Shown here: positions 1 through 10,600 of the stretch, piece by piece
Numbering within the stretch: the stretch's first letter is position 1
How the letters are laid out: every line of letters begins with the position of its first letter
NCBI GenBank assembly: GCA_023078555.1
Contig: CM041199.1
Location: 2,049,101-2,113,100, forward strand
DNA: 64,000 nucleotides
Direction: 5' to 3'
Source: Ulva prolifera
Lineage: Eukaryota; Chlorophyta; Ulvophyceae; Ulvales; Ulvaceae
Program-made: the position numbers and the translations under genes
The notes under the pieces: model-generated
Database searches by the model: none
Seen by the model: only the letters and a program-made list of their open reading frames with translations
Told to the model about the DNA's origin: nothing

Positions 1-1
1 G

Positions 2-2530
2 ACGCTGCTGTGGCGGGACGCGTTCAACTACTCCGGCGTGCGCGTCCCGCTCGCCGCGCTAGATGCCGGCGGAGCGGCGGCTGCACCGCCGGCGGCGGCG
101 GCACCGCCACCGCCGCCTCAGGCGGACGCAGACATGGCGGCGCTGGAGGATGACATGGAGGGGGAGGACGTCGACGATGCGGCAGAGGTGCCCGCAGAGG
201 CGGAGGCTGCAGCAGACGCTGCGACGGGGGCCGCGGCGGGCGGCTGCGCGTACGAGGCGCACTGGAACCTGCGGGAGTTTCTGCCGGAGGCGGTGCACAA
301 GTACTTTGACGACGTGGTGGAGCGCTTTGTGGCGCGGCCATGGCGCGCGGTACAGGCAGATGCCGAAGCTGCCCCGGTGCGGCCCCGACTCTCGCAAGGG
401 CTGACTCAGCGAAGGGCAGCCCTGTCTGCGGGTGCCCAGCGCAGATTGAACCTGGCGCGCTGTTTCGGGCCTCGTGACGCCTTTGGTGCAGCTCGAGGTC
501 GTGCAGTGGCCGCCACTTGCTCAGGGCGGCGCAACCCTGTGTGTGTCGCAGCGGCCGCCGTCTGCCTCACCTGTCGCGCATGCTCGGCCGCATCACGTGT
601 GACGCCGAGACCAAGCTACGGTATATTACCCCAGCCGGCACTGGCGAGGGCCCCTCGCTGCCTTGTGGGACGTGTTACGCTCTGTCCCATGCAAGAACTG
701 TCGCTGCTTCTGATCGCTCAATGGATTTGCGGCCACGCACCTAGATCAGCCACGGACTACACACCGCTCTCTCTGCTGTCTGTCGTCTCCGTGTCCATCC
801 TGTCCGTTGGGAAGCAGGCTTGAATCGCGGTGCAAGAGCTGGATGATTTGCCAAAGTGAATGATGACGCCTGATGCGGCCTCTCGTGAAGAATCGCAGCA
901 GCAATGTTTTTTGTTCAATTTATGTACGCACCTATCGCATTTTTAGCTTCCTCGTGGCAAGGTTCACTGGAGTCACGCATCCCTCAGTCGCATAAGTTCA
1001 GCCACACGTTACAACAGGTGCCTCGGGCTGTCGCGCCGGTGACTCGAGACCCTGCAACCCCTGCGAGCGCGCGTGCCGCAACAACCGGACTGCTGGGCGT
1101 GCCGCATGCGGCGCATAAGTTACACCAGCTGGGACTACCGTATCGTAGAGCATCCAGACACATATCGTATGTAGCAGCATTGAATGTAAACATCCACCTC
1201 AAAATCACAGGTCCCACGCATCATGATGCAGGGTGGCGCGACACAGGCACTCGTCGGCGTGCGCACCGTCGATGCATGCACCCTCGAGTACCTGCGCGAG
1301 TGGCTACCGGCGCGCCTGCTGGAGCGCCTCTTCCAGATGACGCAGGCCATTGCGCGCCACATCCTCCCCGGTGCCGCCGCCGCCGCAGCGCGCTTCCCGC
1401 ATCCCCCCGGCTCGCACCTCCTGCCTGGCGCCCTCGGCACGCCGGCGCTTGCGTTTGTCCGCACCGTGTGCGCCGTCCTCGCCCTCGACTCCACCGTCGC
1501 CGACGAGGTCCGCCACAAGCTCAATCGCTTTTTCTTTGTCTGCCACACCGCCCGCTCGAGTGTGTGTATGTTCGGTGTTGCATAACTGAGACTTCGCATC
1601 GGTACATCAGGTTGCGTTGCCTCGTAGTATGCGTCGGTGCTCTTCAAGGAATCAGCTGATCATCTTGTACATCGGTCGTTGCAGAGTTGGTTGCTTGTTT
1701 GGTCATGACGATGGGACTTTTCAGTGCCCCCCCCCCCCCCCCCCCCCATCTCAGCTGTGGTATCATGCATGTTTATCTGCAGGCTGGCCCGGCCACGCAA
1801 GAGTGTGTGATTGGTGCTACAGTGCTGGATGCCTTGTTATGTCCCAAACTCGGGAGCGGTCACTTCGCCTGCATCAATACTGTTATGTCATTACGCGTGC
1901 ATAATGCATTCACAAACACGCACCCACACAGTCCCGGCCGTGGGCATCACCGCGCTCATCTGGCTGGACGGAGCCATGCGCAATCGTACTCATGCGTGCA
2001 TATGGTCTGTCGTGCATGCGGCCGATGAGGAGGCATGCGGTGACGTTTATCGCAAACCGTGGTTGCAGGTGGTTTCGATGCGGAAGCAGCTCCTCGCGCT
2101 GCTGCATGTCCGCGAGTTTGCAACTGAGGCCGCCTTCGTTGACCCCTGCCGGCCGCTCGTCCTCCCAGCCGTACCCTGCACCGTGTGCTTTGCCGTCGCC
2201 CCCCTCGATGTCACCCGTAGCCACTGCGATGCCGGCTGGCGCTGCGGCGCCTGCAGCGCACCGCGCCCGGCGGCGGACATCGAGGCGAGGCTGCATGAAC
2301 GGCTCCGCGCAGCCGTGGCCGGCGGCACGTTGTGCGACCTGCGCTGCCGGAGGTGCCGCGCGCTCTCACGAGGGGGTGCGGAGCGGCAGTGTCCAGACTG
2401 TGGCGGGGAGCTGGAGTTTGCCGGCGACAGCGGGGACGTGCGGATGTGCGCAACGGTTGTGGGGAGTATAGCGCGGCACCACGAGATGCCGGGGCTGCTG
2501 GAGGCGGCGGAGTGGGTCGCAAACGGGTGA
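2..2530 (+). CDS. POLE: DNA polymerase epsilon catalytic subunit, C-terminal exons (left-arm copy, partial)
   Basis: These are the last three exons of a second POLE copy: 2-349 (open at the window edge), 1,211-1,507 and 2,069-2,530, all phase 0, with donors GTACAG and GTCCGC and acceptors ending CACAG and TGCAG. The product matches the C-terminal half of Pol2/POLE: an acidic, Ala-rich stretch, the [10 protein letters not shown] segment, the PPGSHLLPG and ALAFV segments, then two zinc modules. CysA has C-x2-C pairs at PCTVC and RCGAC; CysB has pairs at RCRRC and QCPDC. All eight cysteines are present. This region binds the Dpb2-type B subunit. It is identical in amino acids to the right-arm gene except for silent changes (two seen in the first exon). 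Whether the catalytic half also exists on this side cannot be told; it would lie left of the window. Confidence 0.93.
1727..1747 (+). repeat. C21 homopolymer in the last POLE intron, left arm
   Basis: Twenty-one consecutive C residues lie in the final intron of the left POLE copy. The right arm has a G run of exactly the same length at 48,662-48,682. Confidence 0.95.
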
Positions 2531-4862
2531 CCGGCCCCACGGCCGGAGCCTGGGCCGCACCATTCATTGCTGTCCGTGTGTGTAGTCGCTGCCGCAGGTT
2601 TGTTGTGATAATCTGCGGCGCGAAGCTTCTTTTTCAACATCCGTGTGATAAAGGCTATGTAATCATGCATGCATTCATACGAGCTGTTTTCTCCAGAAGG
2701 GCGATGTGGTATGTGTCGAGTTGGGGTGGTGTGTTCATCTGTTGCAATTGGGAGCAGCGGCCATCGTCACGACAGTCTGTGAGCTTCAGACAGCCCACAC
2801 ATTCGGAAGCATCGTCACAAAACCCCGCCAGCGGGGAAATACCCCTTGGCTCGTCTGAACAGCCTGCTGCAATGGCCGACAGAAAGCCATTGTAACAGTG
2901 TGTCGCTTATAAGCTAATTAGATGACCCTCATGTCTTCTAATGTGCCATAAACATGATCAAAGTGGCTTACTGTTGATGTTAGAATGCTTTCGCGCCCTT
3001 GAGATGGCATACAGGGTGAAGAAATGTGCAACCATGTCATACATGTAGAAAGATATTGGCTTTGCTTCAATCTGTGAATTACATCCCTAGCACACTAGTT
3101 TCTCCACCTTCACAAGAGTTAGACATGCAAGTCGGGGGCCTCGACTCGAGGCACCTGAAGTCGTACGTTGCTCTCGCCTGAAAGCTGCTCCGACAGCTCT
3201 CTAGAGATCCAGTGTAATGAATCCAAATTTGACCGGCAATGCGTTCGCGTGTTTATGTTGACGGACTTCAGCCCAACAGCGGACAGATGTATGATTCTTC
3301 AAGAACGCACACTACATACGTGACCACGCTTCACCCTTGCCGACCAGTGGCTTGTGTCTACTGACTCCTTCGTCGCTTCTGCGATGTTCCAATGAAACAA
3401 TCTCGGCCTTTCCGTGTGGATGTAGCTTCTGACGGGCGTACTTATGGTGTTTTTGTCTTCATGCAGCTCGAGGGCAAGGTAGGCAAGAGTCTGCACACAC
3501 AGAATGGCAGTGTCAATCTCCGATCCATGCATGTATCAAAACAAGACCGGCCACAATCAGATGCTCTGCATTGTCACGCCAGCAGAGATTCAAATTGTTC
3601 ATTCGACATAGTAGGTCTAGTCCAGCGAATTGCATGTTGAGCCGCACTGGCACGCCAGCATAGAGATGTGAAGGTCACACGTGCACGTGCAACATGTTGC
3701 ATGATGCTTTGTTTGCGCTACATGGCTTACAACAATCGTGCGGAGACGTCGACGTGTCATGCATACCTGAGCAAGACCAACCTGTGAGCAAAGTCCTGTT
3801 GGAATACAACATATCTGAATTGGGGGACACCCGGTCCTTGAATTCAGAAGCAGCCGCTCGAAGCACACCCCGCCTTTCTTCTCTCACACCACCGCTGTGC
3901 ATCTGCGCTGTACACTTCAACACCTGTGGGTGTGTGTGGTCGTGTGTGTGGCTGTCCGGCTGTGGCCGGCGCGGGTGCTGATGTTGCGTGGGTGTGTTGG
4001 TGTGCACATATTGCGTGTGGCTTGTTGCATGGTGTACGATTCCCCTGGTTGTGGCTCTCGGTGCTACCTGCCTTGCTTACTTTGTCCTGGTAAGACATCA
4101 ACACCTTGAGTACGTGTACCGCTCATACTCCGTTATACTGATGCCAAAGAACTCTTTATACCGTGCCCAGAGCTGCCGACGACGCCACACAGTGGCTGGC
4201 CCGTTTCCCGTCCTTGCCCACTGGCCCGCAGCCAACCACGGCACAGAGAAGCATGACCATGACTACAATCTCATGCGATAGGCTGGATTGAATCCAAGAC
4301 TGCCACCCGCTCGGGTGTGCTGTGCAAGTGCCGCTGATGTACCGATCTGTGTGCCATGGCCGCTGATGTACCGATCTGCAGCACAGGCACACACCATGGT
4401 TGCAACACCGTGTGCTTCATCATGATGTGGCTTGTTGCGTGGTGCGGGGTTCCCCTGGTTGCTGCTCCCGGTGCTACCTGCCTTGCTGGCTTTGTCCTTG
4501 AAACACACCAACACCATACACTCAACATGCAGCTGAGGCTGCGGGTGAATCGGCATAGTCCTAGTTGTGTGCAGAAAGCTTGGGGCTCTAAACATGGAAG
4601 CAAGAATTGATAGGCGGTACATGATTCTGGACTCCTATAGATATCACCCGAACTGCTTGGCATCAGTGCTTGTTGATCCGACTGAAGGGCAGCACCTGCA
4701 CTCTTTGTCAGCCGCGCAATTTGCACAACAGATGCTCCTGCAACCATGTAATCGGTGCATGCCAGCTGGTGTGTGCAAGTGTGTTCTGCTGCGTTCTGCT
4801 TCAAACAGTTGCAGCGCATCCATTGCAACAAGCCACACTGTGCAGAAGTCACGCTGGCGAGC
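2531..4862. other. POLE 3' flank, no recognisable gene, with local repeats
   Basis: No convincing coding region is seen; open frames here are below 100 codons on average and match nothing I know. Two features stand out. A segment of about 90 bp at 4,018-4,107 recurs as a diverged direct copy at 4,429-4,518 (shared core CCTGGTTG..GGTGCTACCTGCCTTG). A 19-bp unit starting CCGCTGATG occurs at 4,331-4,349 and again at 4,360-4,378. The same sequence lies in the right arm at 45,547-47,878 with a handful of substitutions. Confidence 0.7.
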
Positions 4863-4970
4863 GGGCGCCCATATTATTCTTACACGTACCGTGTGCCCTA
4901 GCCACCCTAGCTAGCTTGGACAGTCCACGGAAGTCAGCCGCACGAGCAGTAAAGCAGCAGCAGAAACACT
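4863..4970 (+). repeat. Left terminal inverted repeat of the MULE-like element
   Basis: It aligns to the reverse complement of 7,090-7,205. Differences are a few substitutions and, at the outer tip, about 10 extra bases at the right end in this arm only. Confidence 0.85.
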
Positions 4971-4994
4971 ATCATTACTTGATCTATCAAAAGG

Positions 4995-5726
4995 ATGGCC
5001 AGGAATGCCTTCGTGGCCAAAATGCGTGCATATACTATGGCGCTTCCGATGACATCCCCGATGACGGACCTGTCCATTGCGGTAGACGTTCGAGACTTGA
5101 AACTGGAACCTCAACAATGTGATGAGTCTATATCTTTTGATAGCATACGCTGGACTCTTGATTCACGCAAGGATACTGTTGCTGCGTGTCTTCGTTGTGA
5201 GGATGTCAACAACGTCCTTGAAAATGTCAAGCGCTCTGAGGATCAGCGGGGCAACTGCAGGCTATGTAAGCATAATCAGAAACCTGGCAGGACTACTACG
5301 TTGAATCACACCTATCTTTGCAATTTCGGGGCCAGCCGATGTACAGCTGCCAAAGAAAGGCAGGATGCTGGGCTGGTTGGGGCTTCTGCTGCTAAAATGG
5401 CTGCAAAGGCAGATCAAACAGCTGCTGCCAATGGACCTTCTCGTGTAGGCAGGAATGCAAGGGGTACTGGAGTGACCTGCTATGGTTGCAAGTACAAGAT
5501 GCACTGCCGCGTGTTCCTCAACCATCCCAATGACTTGTACATTGTGTTGCACAATCATGGGAAGCACAGCAGTGATCCCACACAGGAGGGATGTCCGCAC
5601 CAGACTATAAAGGTCAGTGAAGACACCAGAGCGTTCTGCACTGGCAAAATCATAGAAGGGGTACCAAATTCCTCGATCCTGAAGCGTATATGCCTCTGGA
5701 CTCATTCAGATGCTGTCCGCTTTTGA
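4995..5726 (+). CDS. Zinc-finger protein of the MULE-like element (N-terminal part of a transposase-like protein)
   Basis: This is a 243-codon frame inside the terminal repeats. Residues 162-191 hold a WRKY-GCM1/FAR1-like zinc finger: C162, C165 and C171, then H186-x-H188 and H191 in the segment YIVLHNHGKH. A second possible zinc site is formed by C65-x2-C68 and C88-x2-C91. In Mutator-type transposases such a finger binds the terminal repeats and is followed by a DDE domain; here the frame stops soon after the finger and no DDE core is seen. The right-arm copy (44,683-45,414) is the same length with a few changes, including C109 to S and S131 to Y. The start chosen is the first ATG of the frame; upstream it runs into the terminal repeat. 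Family assignment is inference from the cysteine/histidine pattern. Confidence 0.65.
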   Translation: MARNAFVAKMRAYTMALPMTSPMTDLSIAVDVRDLKLEPQQCDESISFDSIRWTLDSRKDTVAACLRCEDVNNVLENVKRSEDQRGNCRLCKHNQKPGRTTTLNHTYLCNFGASRCTAAKERQDAGLVGASAAKMAAKADQTAAANGPSRVGRNARGTGVTCYGCKYKMHCRVFLNHPNDLYIVLHNHGKHSSDPTQEGCPHQTIKVSEDTRAFCTGKIIEGVPNSSILKRICLWTHSDAVRF

Positions 5727-6628
5727 CAAGACGTGTAGATTTTTGCGCATCTACGCAGAGAACTTGCAGCGGCTTGCAAAGCTTAGCGGGATACCTCCCT
5801 CAGAGCCAGAAAGTTTGATGTCGCAATTGCTGCAGACATCTTCCAAGAAAGATGCTGCAATTGACAATATATACCTTGGGAACTTGCGCAGGCAGTCGTT
5901 GGCTGCTCAAGGGTGTTAGCAGAAGAACGGACACCTTCCAAAATCGAGCAGGCCAGGAATGGTTCAGGAATGGCCAACAAATTCCAGCGCGTTTGTGAAA
6001 GATTCAACAATCCTGATTGCCCTGACGATGACCACAGGAAGATTTTTGGGAGCATAGATGTGTTGCTCAATCAGCTGCTCCGAAACACTTACAGCCCTAG
6101 CTTGATAGCCAGGGGCAAGGCTTCTGCACGAGCAGGCCACATTGTGCAGAGCTATGTTCCACAGGTGAAGAGGCATAAAACCGCTTTGCCAAGGGGACAC
6201 GAGAAGTCGATTAAGCGTATCAGACCAGTTGATGCATTGACTACAGCAAAGACAGACAAGAGTGTTCAAGAAGCAGGTCCCTGCACCAGATTTGAGAGGA
6301 CCAGCCAGAAAGTGAGAGCAGAAGCAAGAAATTCAGTGACCGCTCATCACAGTTCGAGAAAAAGCTCTCGGGACAGGAGAATGCAGCTGTTGTGGAGGAA
6401 CAGTGTGTATTGAACAAAAGCATTGCCCAGCCAGGTGATGTTCACGTTAGTGATGACAAAATGATGGAAGAGGCTGAATGTGACTCACTCTCGCTTGCTA
6501 ATACAGGAGAGCCATTGAGTGGTGCAAGGCCAGCACTCCAGCCCATTGTGCACAATGATTGTGCAACACCCGATGAGCGACATATTGACATGGACGATAT
6601 GATGTTCTTGTTAACAAACGGCAGATAG
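5710..6628 (+). other. Further open frames of the MULE-like element (broken or spliced 3' part)
   Basis: Three overlapping frames follow the zinc-finger frame: 5,710-5,919 (69 aa), 5,913-6,413 (166 aa, basic, with a Lys/Arg-rich middle) and 6,392-6,628 (78 aa, acidic). Each overlaps the next by a few bases in a different phase, which suggests one protein interrupted by frameshifts or by introns I could not place. No domain was recognised. All three are conserved at the same lengths in the right arm (43,781-44,699). A GTCAGT donor-like site at 5,612 could splice part of this. They are recorded as probable remains of the element's coding region. Confidence 0.45.
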
Positions 6629-7089
6629 ATGCATTATTTTGATACTGTGGCAGAAACATATTGATTGACACCGCTGCAGCGGTCTGCTGGTGTAAGAGTC
6701 AAGTTGGTTCCATTCGCATGTTCATGCTGAGCCCAAGTTCAACGTATATCTGGCATGACCAGTTCCAGCATCCGCCTTAGCCAGTAAAGCGCCACTGATC
6801 GCATTCTTCACGCACGTCGACTGATCAACTTGATACCAGATTGCGTTGGTGTTGTGGTAGCACGAAAGCCAACCTCGTACCAACCGCAACCAAGAAGGTT
6901 CAGATGTACAACGAAGCCTAAAGATAACAATTAAACCAGTAAGGTGCATATTTGCGACTTCTAGGCGAAGTACGGCGCATCTAAGAGCAACAAGCCGATC
7001 CGAAGCCTGCCACACTCATGGCAGCACCGATCGGTTGTGGTTTCCGGTCGTCAAGGCCGATACAGTTCGCGATGTGAAGCATAGAGGTT

Positions 7090-7205
7090 GTTTGTGTGTC
7101 TGCTGCTGCTTTACTGCTCGTGCGGCTGACTTCCGTGGACTGTCCAAGCTGGCGAGGGTGGCGAGGGCACCCCGTGCGTGTAAGAATAATACGGGGCCCC
7201 GCGGG
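7090..7205 (-). repeat. Right terminal inverted repeat of the MULE-like element
   Basis: It is the reverse complement of 4,863-4,970. About 10 bp at its outer end (GGGCCCCGC region, 7,194-7,204) are missing from the right-arm copy, accounting for the shift of the arm alignment from a coordinate sum of 50,409 to 50,419. Confidence 0.85.
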
Positions 7206-7215
7206 GGCGAGCGGG

Positions 7216-7773
7216 GCCCACAGCTACCAGCGGCGAGATCACACATAGGCGCTCGATGCGGCTGAAACTACGCAGAAGCAATATTGAGATATGTAGTGGT
7301 GTTTGTACCAGGTTTGAGACTGTGCGCTGCAAGATGGCACATGCGAGTTTCAGACCGAAGTTCGCAAGCTGGCAGGCTAGTGGTTTGGGTGCGATCGGCT
7401 GGCAGGCTGCTGGGCCCTGTTAGCGCAAAACCCAACTGCACATGGGGGGCAGGGAATACCATGCGGCAAAGTACCATCCGGCCGAAAGTACAATGTTCAC
7501 GAGGATATATGCTTAGAGCCTCACAGCAACCTGAAACGTATTCTGTGTATTGCATGCGTACAGTTCGGTATCAAACTTCGGCTCCTGGCTGTGTGCTCAC
7601 ACGCCAGTACGGGGTAACTTGCTGGGCATGCTGCGAATCGCCAGATATTGCCGACGACACTGCCGGAAAGGACTGCTGCAGACGCCGGCGTCTCAGCTCG
7701 AATCTCAGGCGAGACAAAGCAGTAGCGCGGGGCTCGATGAACGCCCAGTGGTACGACATGCCAGCTCCTTTGA
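7216..7773. other. Region between the MULE-like element and the coiled-coil gene
   Basis: There is a 223-codon frame on the plus strand (7,284-7,955), also present in the right arm, but it overlaps the coiled-coil gene in another phase, is rich in Cys/Arg/Ser and matches nothing known. It is more likely chance or 5' untranslated sequence than a gene. Confidence 0.5.
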
Positions 7774-8694
7774 ATGCCTTGCCAAAACATTATTGCACAG
7801 GAGCATGTGCATATGACGAGACAGACGCAGCTGCGTTTGCAGGCACTCGCATCGCGGGTGGCCAGTCAACAAAAAAATGCAGGCGAAAAGGAGGTGCGGA
7901 AGTCTCGACGAGTCCGCATAGGAGCAGGAAGCAGCAGTCGTGTCGATATCGCTGAGGTGTATCGGGAGAAGGACGAATTGACGAAGCTGTTGCTGAGATC
8001 AAATCAGGATCGCTTCGAAGAGGTGCGGAGGGCAGAACAGGAGTTGCGGAAGATAGAACAGGAGAAATATGAGCAGTTGTTGAAGATACAGCAGGAGAGG
8101 GAGGAGGAGAAGCGAGCAGCAGTGTTGCTCAAGGCAGAACAGGAGTTGCGGAAGACACAACAGCACAGGTATGAGCAGTTGTTGAAGATACAAGAGGAGT
8201 TGCGGAAGATAGAACAGGAGAGGGAGGAGGAGAAGCGAGCAAAGGAGACGGCAATGGCAGAGAAGGAGCATCACAGGTTGCGGGAAGGGCATCTTGTGGA
8301 GAATTTACAACGTCTCGAAGCCATCGTTGCTTATCATGAAGGACTGCTGACAAGCCGCGAGCTTATGGAATGTGTTGAGCAAAGCATCAGAGCACTTCTT
8401 CCAGCGGCGAAAAGGCAGAATACTGCACGGTATGATTTGTGGCAGGTGCACTTACCCAGTGAATTGCGAGATAAAGTAGGTCAGTGTGTGCCTGAAGGCA
8501 TGAAACTGGGCCAATGTGCCAGTTTGTTGTATGAAAAATTGAGTGTTCGTGTTCACGCTCCTGTCAGAACGAGTTTGAACAAGTTTATAGTTCCGTACAC
8601 CGCCGGATTGCCCGAGTGGGGGGCTTGCATTTTGCGAGCTCTTGCCAAAGACCGCTTCGGATCCGCTGTCGAGGTTGCTGAAAGTCTGGAATGA
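7774..8694 (+). CDS. Coiled-coil protein of unknown function, left arm
   Basis: This single-exon frame encodes 306 aa. Residues about 60-190 are a charged Glu/Lys/Arg/Gln-rich coiled coil built of repeated units such as EQLLKIQ and EELRKIEQE. A C-terminal globular part of about 115 residues (190-306) begins near HEGLLTSRELMECVEQ and ends in SAVEVAESLE. The N-terminal 55 residues are basic. No signal peptide, membrane segment or known domain was recognised. The right-arm copy (41,749-42,645) is 298 aa. Relative to it this copy has 12 extra residues (124-135, one coiled-coil unit) and lacks four (VSLT after M161). Both indels are multiples of three, so the frame survived in both copies, which argues that it is translated. 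Another ATG in the same frame lies at residue 14. Confidence 0.6.
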   Translation: MPCQNIIAQEHVHMTRQTQLRLQALASRVASQQKNAGEKEVRKSRRVRIGAGSSSRVDIAEVYREKDELTKLLLRSNQDRFEEVRRAEQELRKIEQEKYEQLLKIQQEREEEKRAAVLLKAEQELRKTQQHRYEQLLKIQEELRKIEQEREEEKRAKETAMAEKEHHRLREGHLVENLQRLEAIVAYHEGLLTSRELMECVEQSIRALLPAAKRQNTARYDLWQVHLPSELRDKVGQCVPEGMKLGQCASLLYEKLSVRVHAPVRTSLNKFIVPYTAGLPEWGACILRALAKDRFGSAVEVAESLE

Positions 8695-9640
8695 AGGCGG
8701 GAAGCGGCCATGTCAATGTTGCTTCCCATGTCAATGCACAAGCAGAGAAGTCCCCAAGTGGGCTGCACCATGGATGTGGGTTGTGCAGCACTGTTATCCG
8801 CAACGGATGATTGGTCTGTAAGTTCAAATGAGTGTGAGCTGCTTGGCTCGATGGTCGACTGTCCGTGATTGCATTGTATTCCTGCACTGCCAACAACAAC
8901 TCCCAGTTCAAACCATGTCGCGACTTGGTTGGACAGGACGTTTGCCGGCACAGCTACATACGCGAGATGCACCTGTGGTATACGTCATGCATATGTTGCG
9001 TAGCTACCTCGCGCAGTGCAAAGCAGCGTGTCGCCTGACCGTGCCTTGCGGGTCGCACCCGGGCCTTTCTTCACTGTAACGATGCAAAACAAAAGAATGA
9101 GCTGCGACAGATCGCTGTGGTGGTGACAGGGGCAGACGAACAGCGGCTCGCTGCACAAGAAACAAACCAGCGCTGCTAGCAAGAAAGCGCAGGCAACGTT
9201 ATGAGCACAGAACACACAAGTAGCTAGCAGCCTGCACAGTGCTGGGCTGATTTGCTGTACAGGCACGCTGTATTCTTATTGCTACAAGAGTTGACGGCTG
9301 TCAACCGCTCAGATAGGATCGCGCCCGCCGCCCAGGCGATCACTGACATCGGTTGCACCAGCCGAGAATGGGGTTCATGGACCCGCGGTTGCAAGTACAG
9401 CAGGAAGCACGGCTTCGTCGTCACTGGAGGTTTCGGGGTCTGGAAAGTATTACAAAAGAGTGAACGGGAGAAAACAAACACTGAAACCGAATCTCATCCG
9501 AATCGGGTCTGGAAAGGAAGCAGCGGCAGCGGCGTGGACGCCTGGGGCGCTGGACGTCCGGTCATGATGTTGTGTAGTAGTTGGTGGTGATTTTGTGGCT
9601 GTGTAGCAACACGCAAGCAAACGCGCTGCCGCGGCCACAG
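8695..9640. other. Non-coding stretch of the arm, with an arm-specific 69-bp difference
   Basis: No gene is recognised. The 12-bp sequence GGGTCTGGAAAG occurs at 9,436-9,447 and again at 9,505-9,516. The right arm has only one copy and lacks the sequence in between, so the left arm gained an insertion or the right arm lost one by recombination between the short direct repeats. Confidence 0.6.
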
Positions 9641-10600
9641 CCTACGAGAGGGTGTGGTACATGCACAGCACGGTAAAGGCAGGCGTTGCCTCGGTGCCTT
9701 GGTACATGTCCCGGCTCTGGCCGGGACTGCCTCAGCAACGGCCAGCCCTGCCCGCGGGCGCCCAGCGCAGCCCGAAGCCGGGGCGCCGTGACCACCACGC
9801 ATGAAGCGGCGCGCAGCGAATGTGGTGCCACACAAGGTCATGCCATGGGCGCCGCTTGCACGTGCACAGGGTCGAGCCCTCCTATGCCTGGCGCGCAGTG
9901 AACGCGGTCGACCTGACGTCAGCCTCTCCGCCCTCGAGGGCGATCGCCATGCCGGCCCTTGCAATAATGCGCATAGCGTGGGCCGCCCTCGCCCTCGGCT
10001 GCGAAATTATCGATGAGGTGTGCGTTGCAACCTCAGTGCCTTTCACACCAGTCGCTCGAGAGTGTGTGGTTAACCGTTGGTATTGCCGTGCCGGGTGTCC
10101 CAGTGGTCAGTGCATGGGATCTGCTGTCATCATGCATATGCAACACGTTCACGAACATGTGCCTGTGTAGCCCCGGCTGAAGCCGCAGCCGGAGCACAAG
10201 CCCGCTCATCTGGCTGGGCGCAGCCATGCATACTCATATTCGCGTGTGCATATTATAATTATATGCCATGCATGTGGCCGTAGAGGAGGGATGCAGTGTA
10301 ACAAATTAGGTGTGTGTTGTGAGCTCTGCATAGCTCTCGCTGCGCAGTTGCAATGCGTGCTTTGCCTAGCTTAGACCTAGCTTTTTGACGGAATTCATGA
10401 CATGCAGTGACGTGCACACCGATGCGGCTGCAGGTGGCATTGATGCAGAGACAGATCCTCGCACTGCGAGCTTGGTGCCGAGGCCGCCTTCGTCGAGCCC
10501 TGCCGACCGCTCGCCCCCTGCGCCACACGCTTTGATGTCTCCCCCTGCACGTCGCTCGGGGCCACTATGATGCTGCAGCTATGGCTGGCTGGTTTCGGCT
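9640..10600 (+). pseudogene. Decayed second copy of the POLE 3' end, left arm
   Basis: Nucleotide similarity to the last POLE exons and introns is clear but patchy. The stretch 9,670-9,770 resembles 345-465 (CCCAGCGCAG and flanks). The stretch 9,985-10,080 resembles the exon at 1,440-1,570 (CGCCCTCGCCCTCG, CGCTCGAG). The stretch 10,200-10,310 resembles 1,950-2,045 (CCGCTCATCTGGCTGG), and 10,425-10,560 resembles the start of the last exon at 2,060-2,230 (GAGGCCGCCTTCGT). The order matches the gene, the frame is broken and the zinc-module cysteines are lost, so it is a pseudogene in the same orientation as the left POLE copy. It is far more diverged than the two arms are from each other, hence older. 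The site 10,331-10,332 (TA) is where the transposon sits in the other arm. Confidence 0.8.

Larger units (their letters stand above)
4863..7205 (+). mobile_element. Mutator-like (MULE-like) DNA element, apparently non-autonomous, left arm
   Basis: About 2.3 kb is bounded by long imperfect terminal inverted repeats, 4,863-4,970 and 7,090-7,205. They share the core TATTATTCTTACACG and about 60 nearly identical bases around CTTGGACAGTCCACGGAAG. Both ends are flanked by the direct repeat GGCGAGCGGG (4,856-4,865 and 7,206-7,215), of which at least the first seven bases also flank the right-arm copy. Long TIRs, a target duplication near 9 bp and an internal zinc-finger frame point to the Mutator superfamily by family knowledge. 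No DDE catalytic domain was recognised between the repeats, so it looks like a deleted or non-autonomous copy. It sits at the same place in both arms, so it was there before the duplication. Confidence 0.75.

Noticed and set aside
904-1659. 251-codon frame in the left arm, identical in the right arm
   Set aside because: It covers a POLE intron and exon in the wrong phase; its identity between arms only reflects arm identity.
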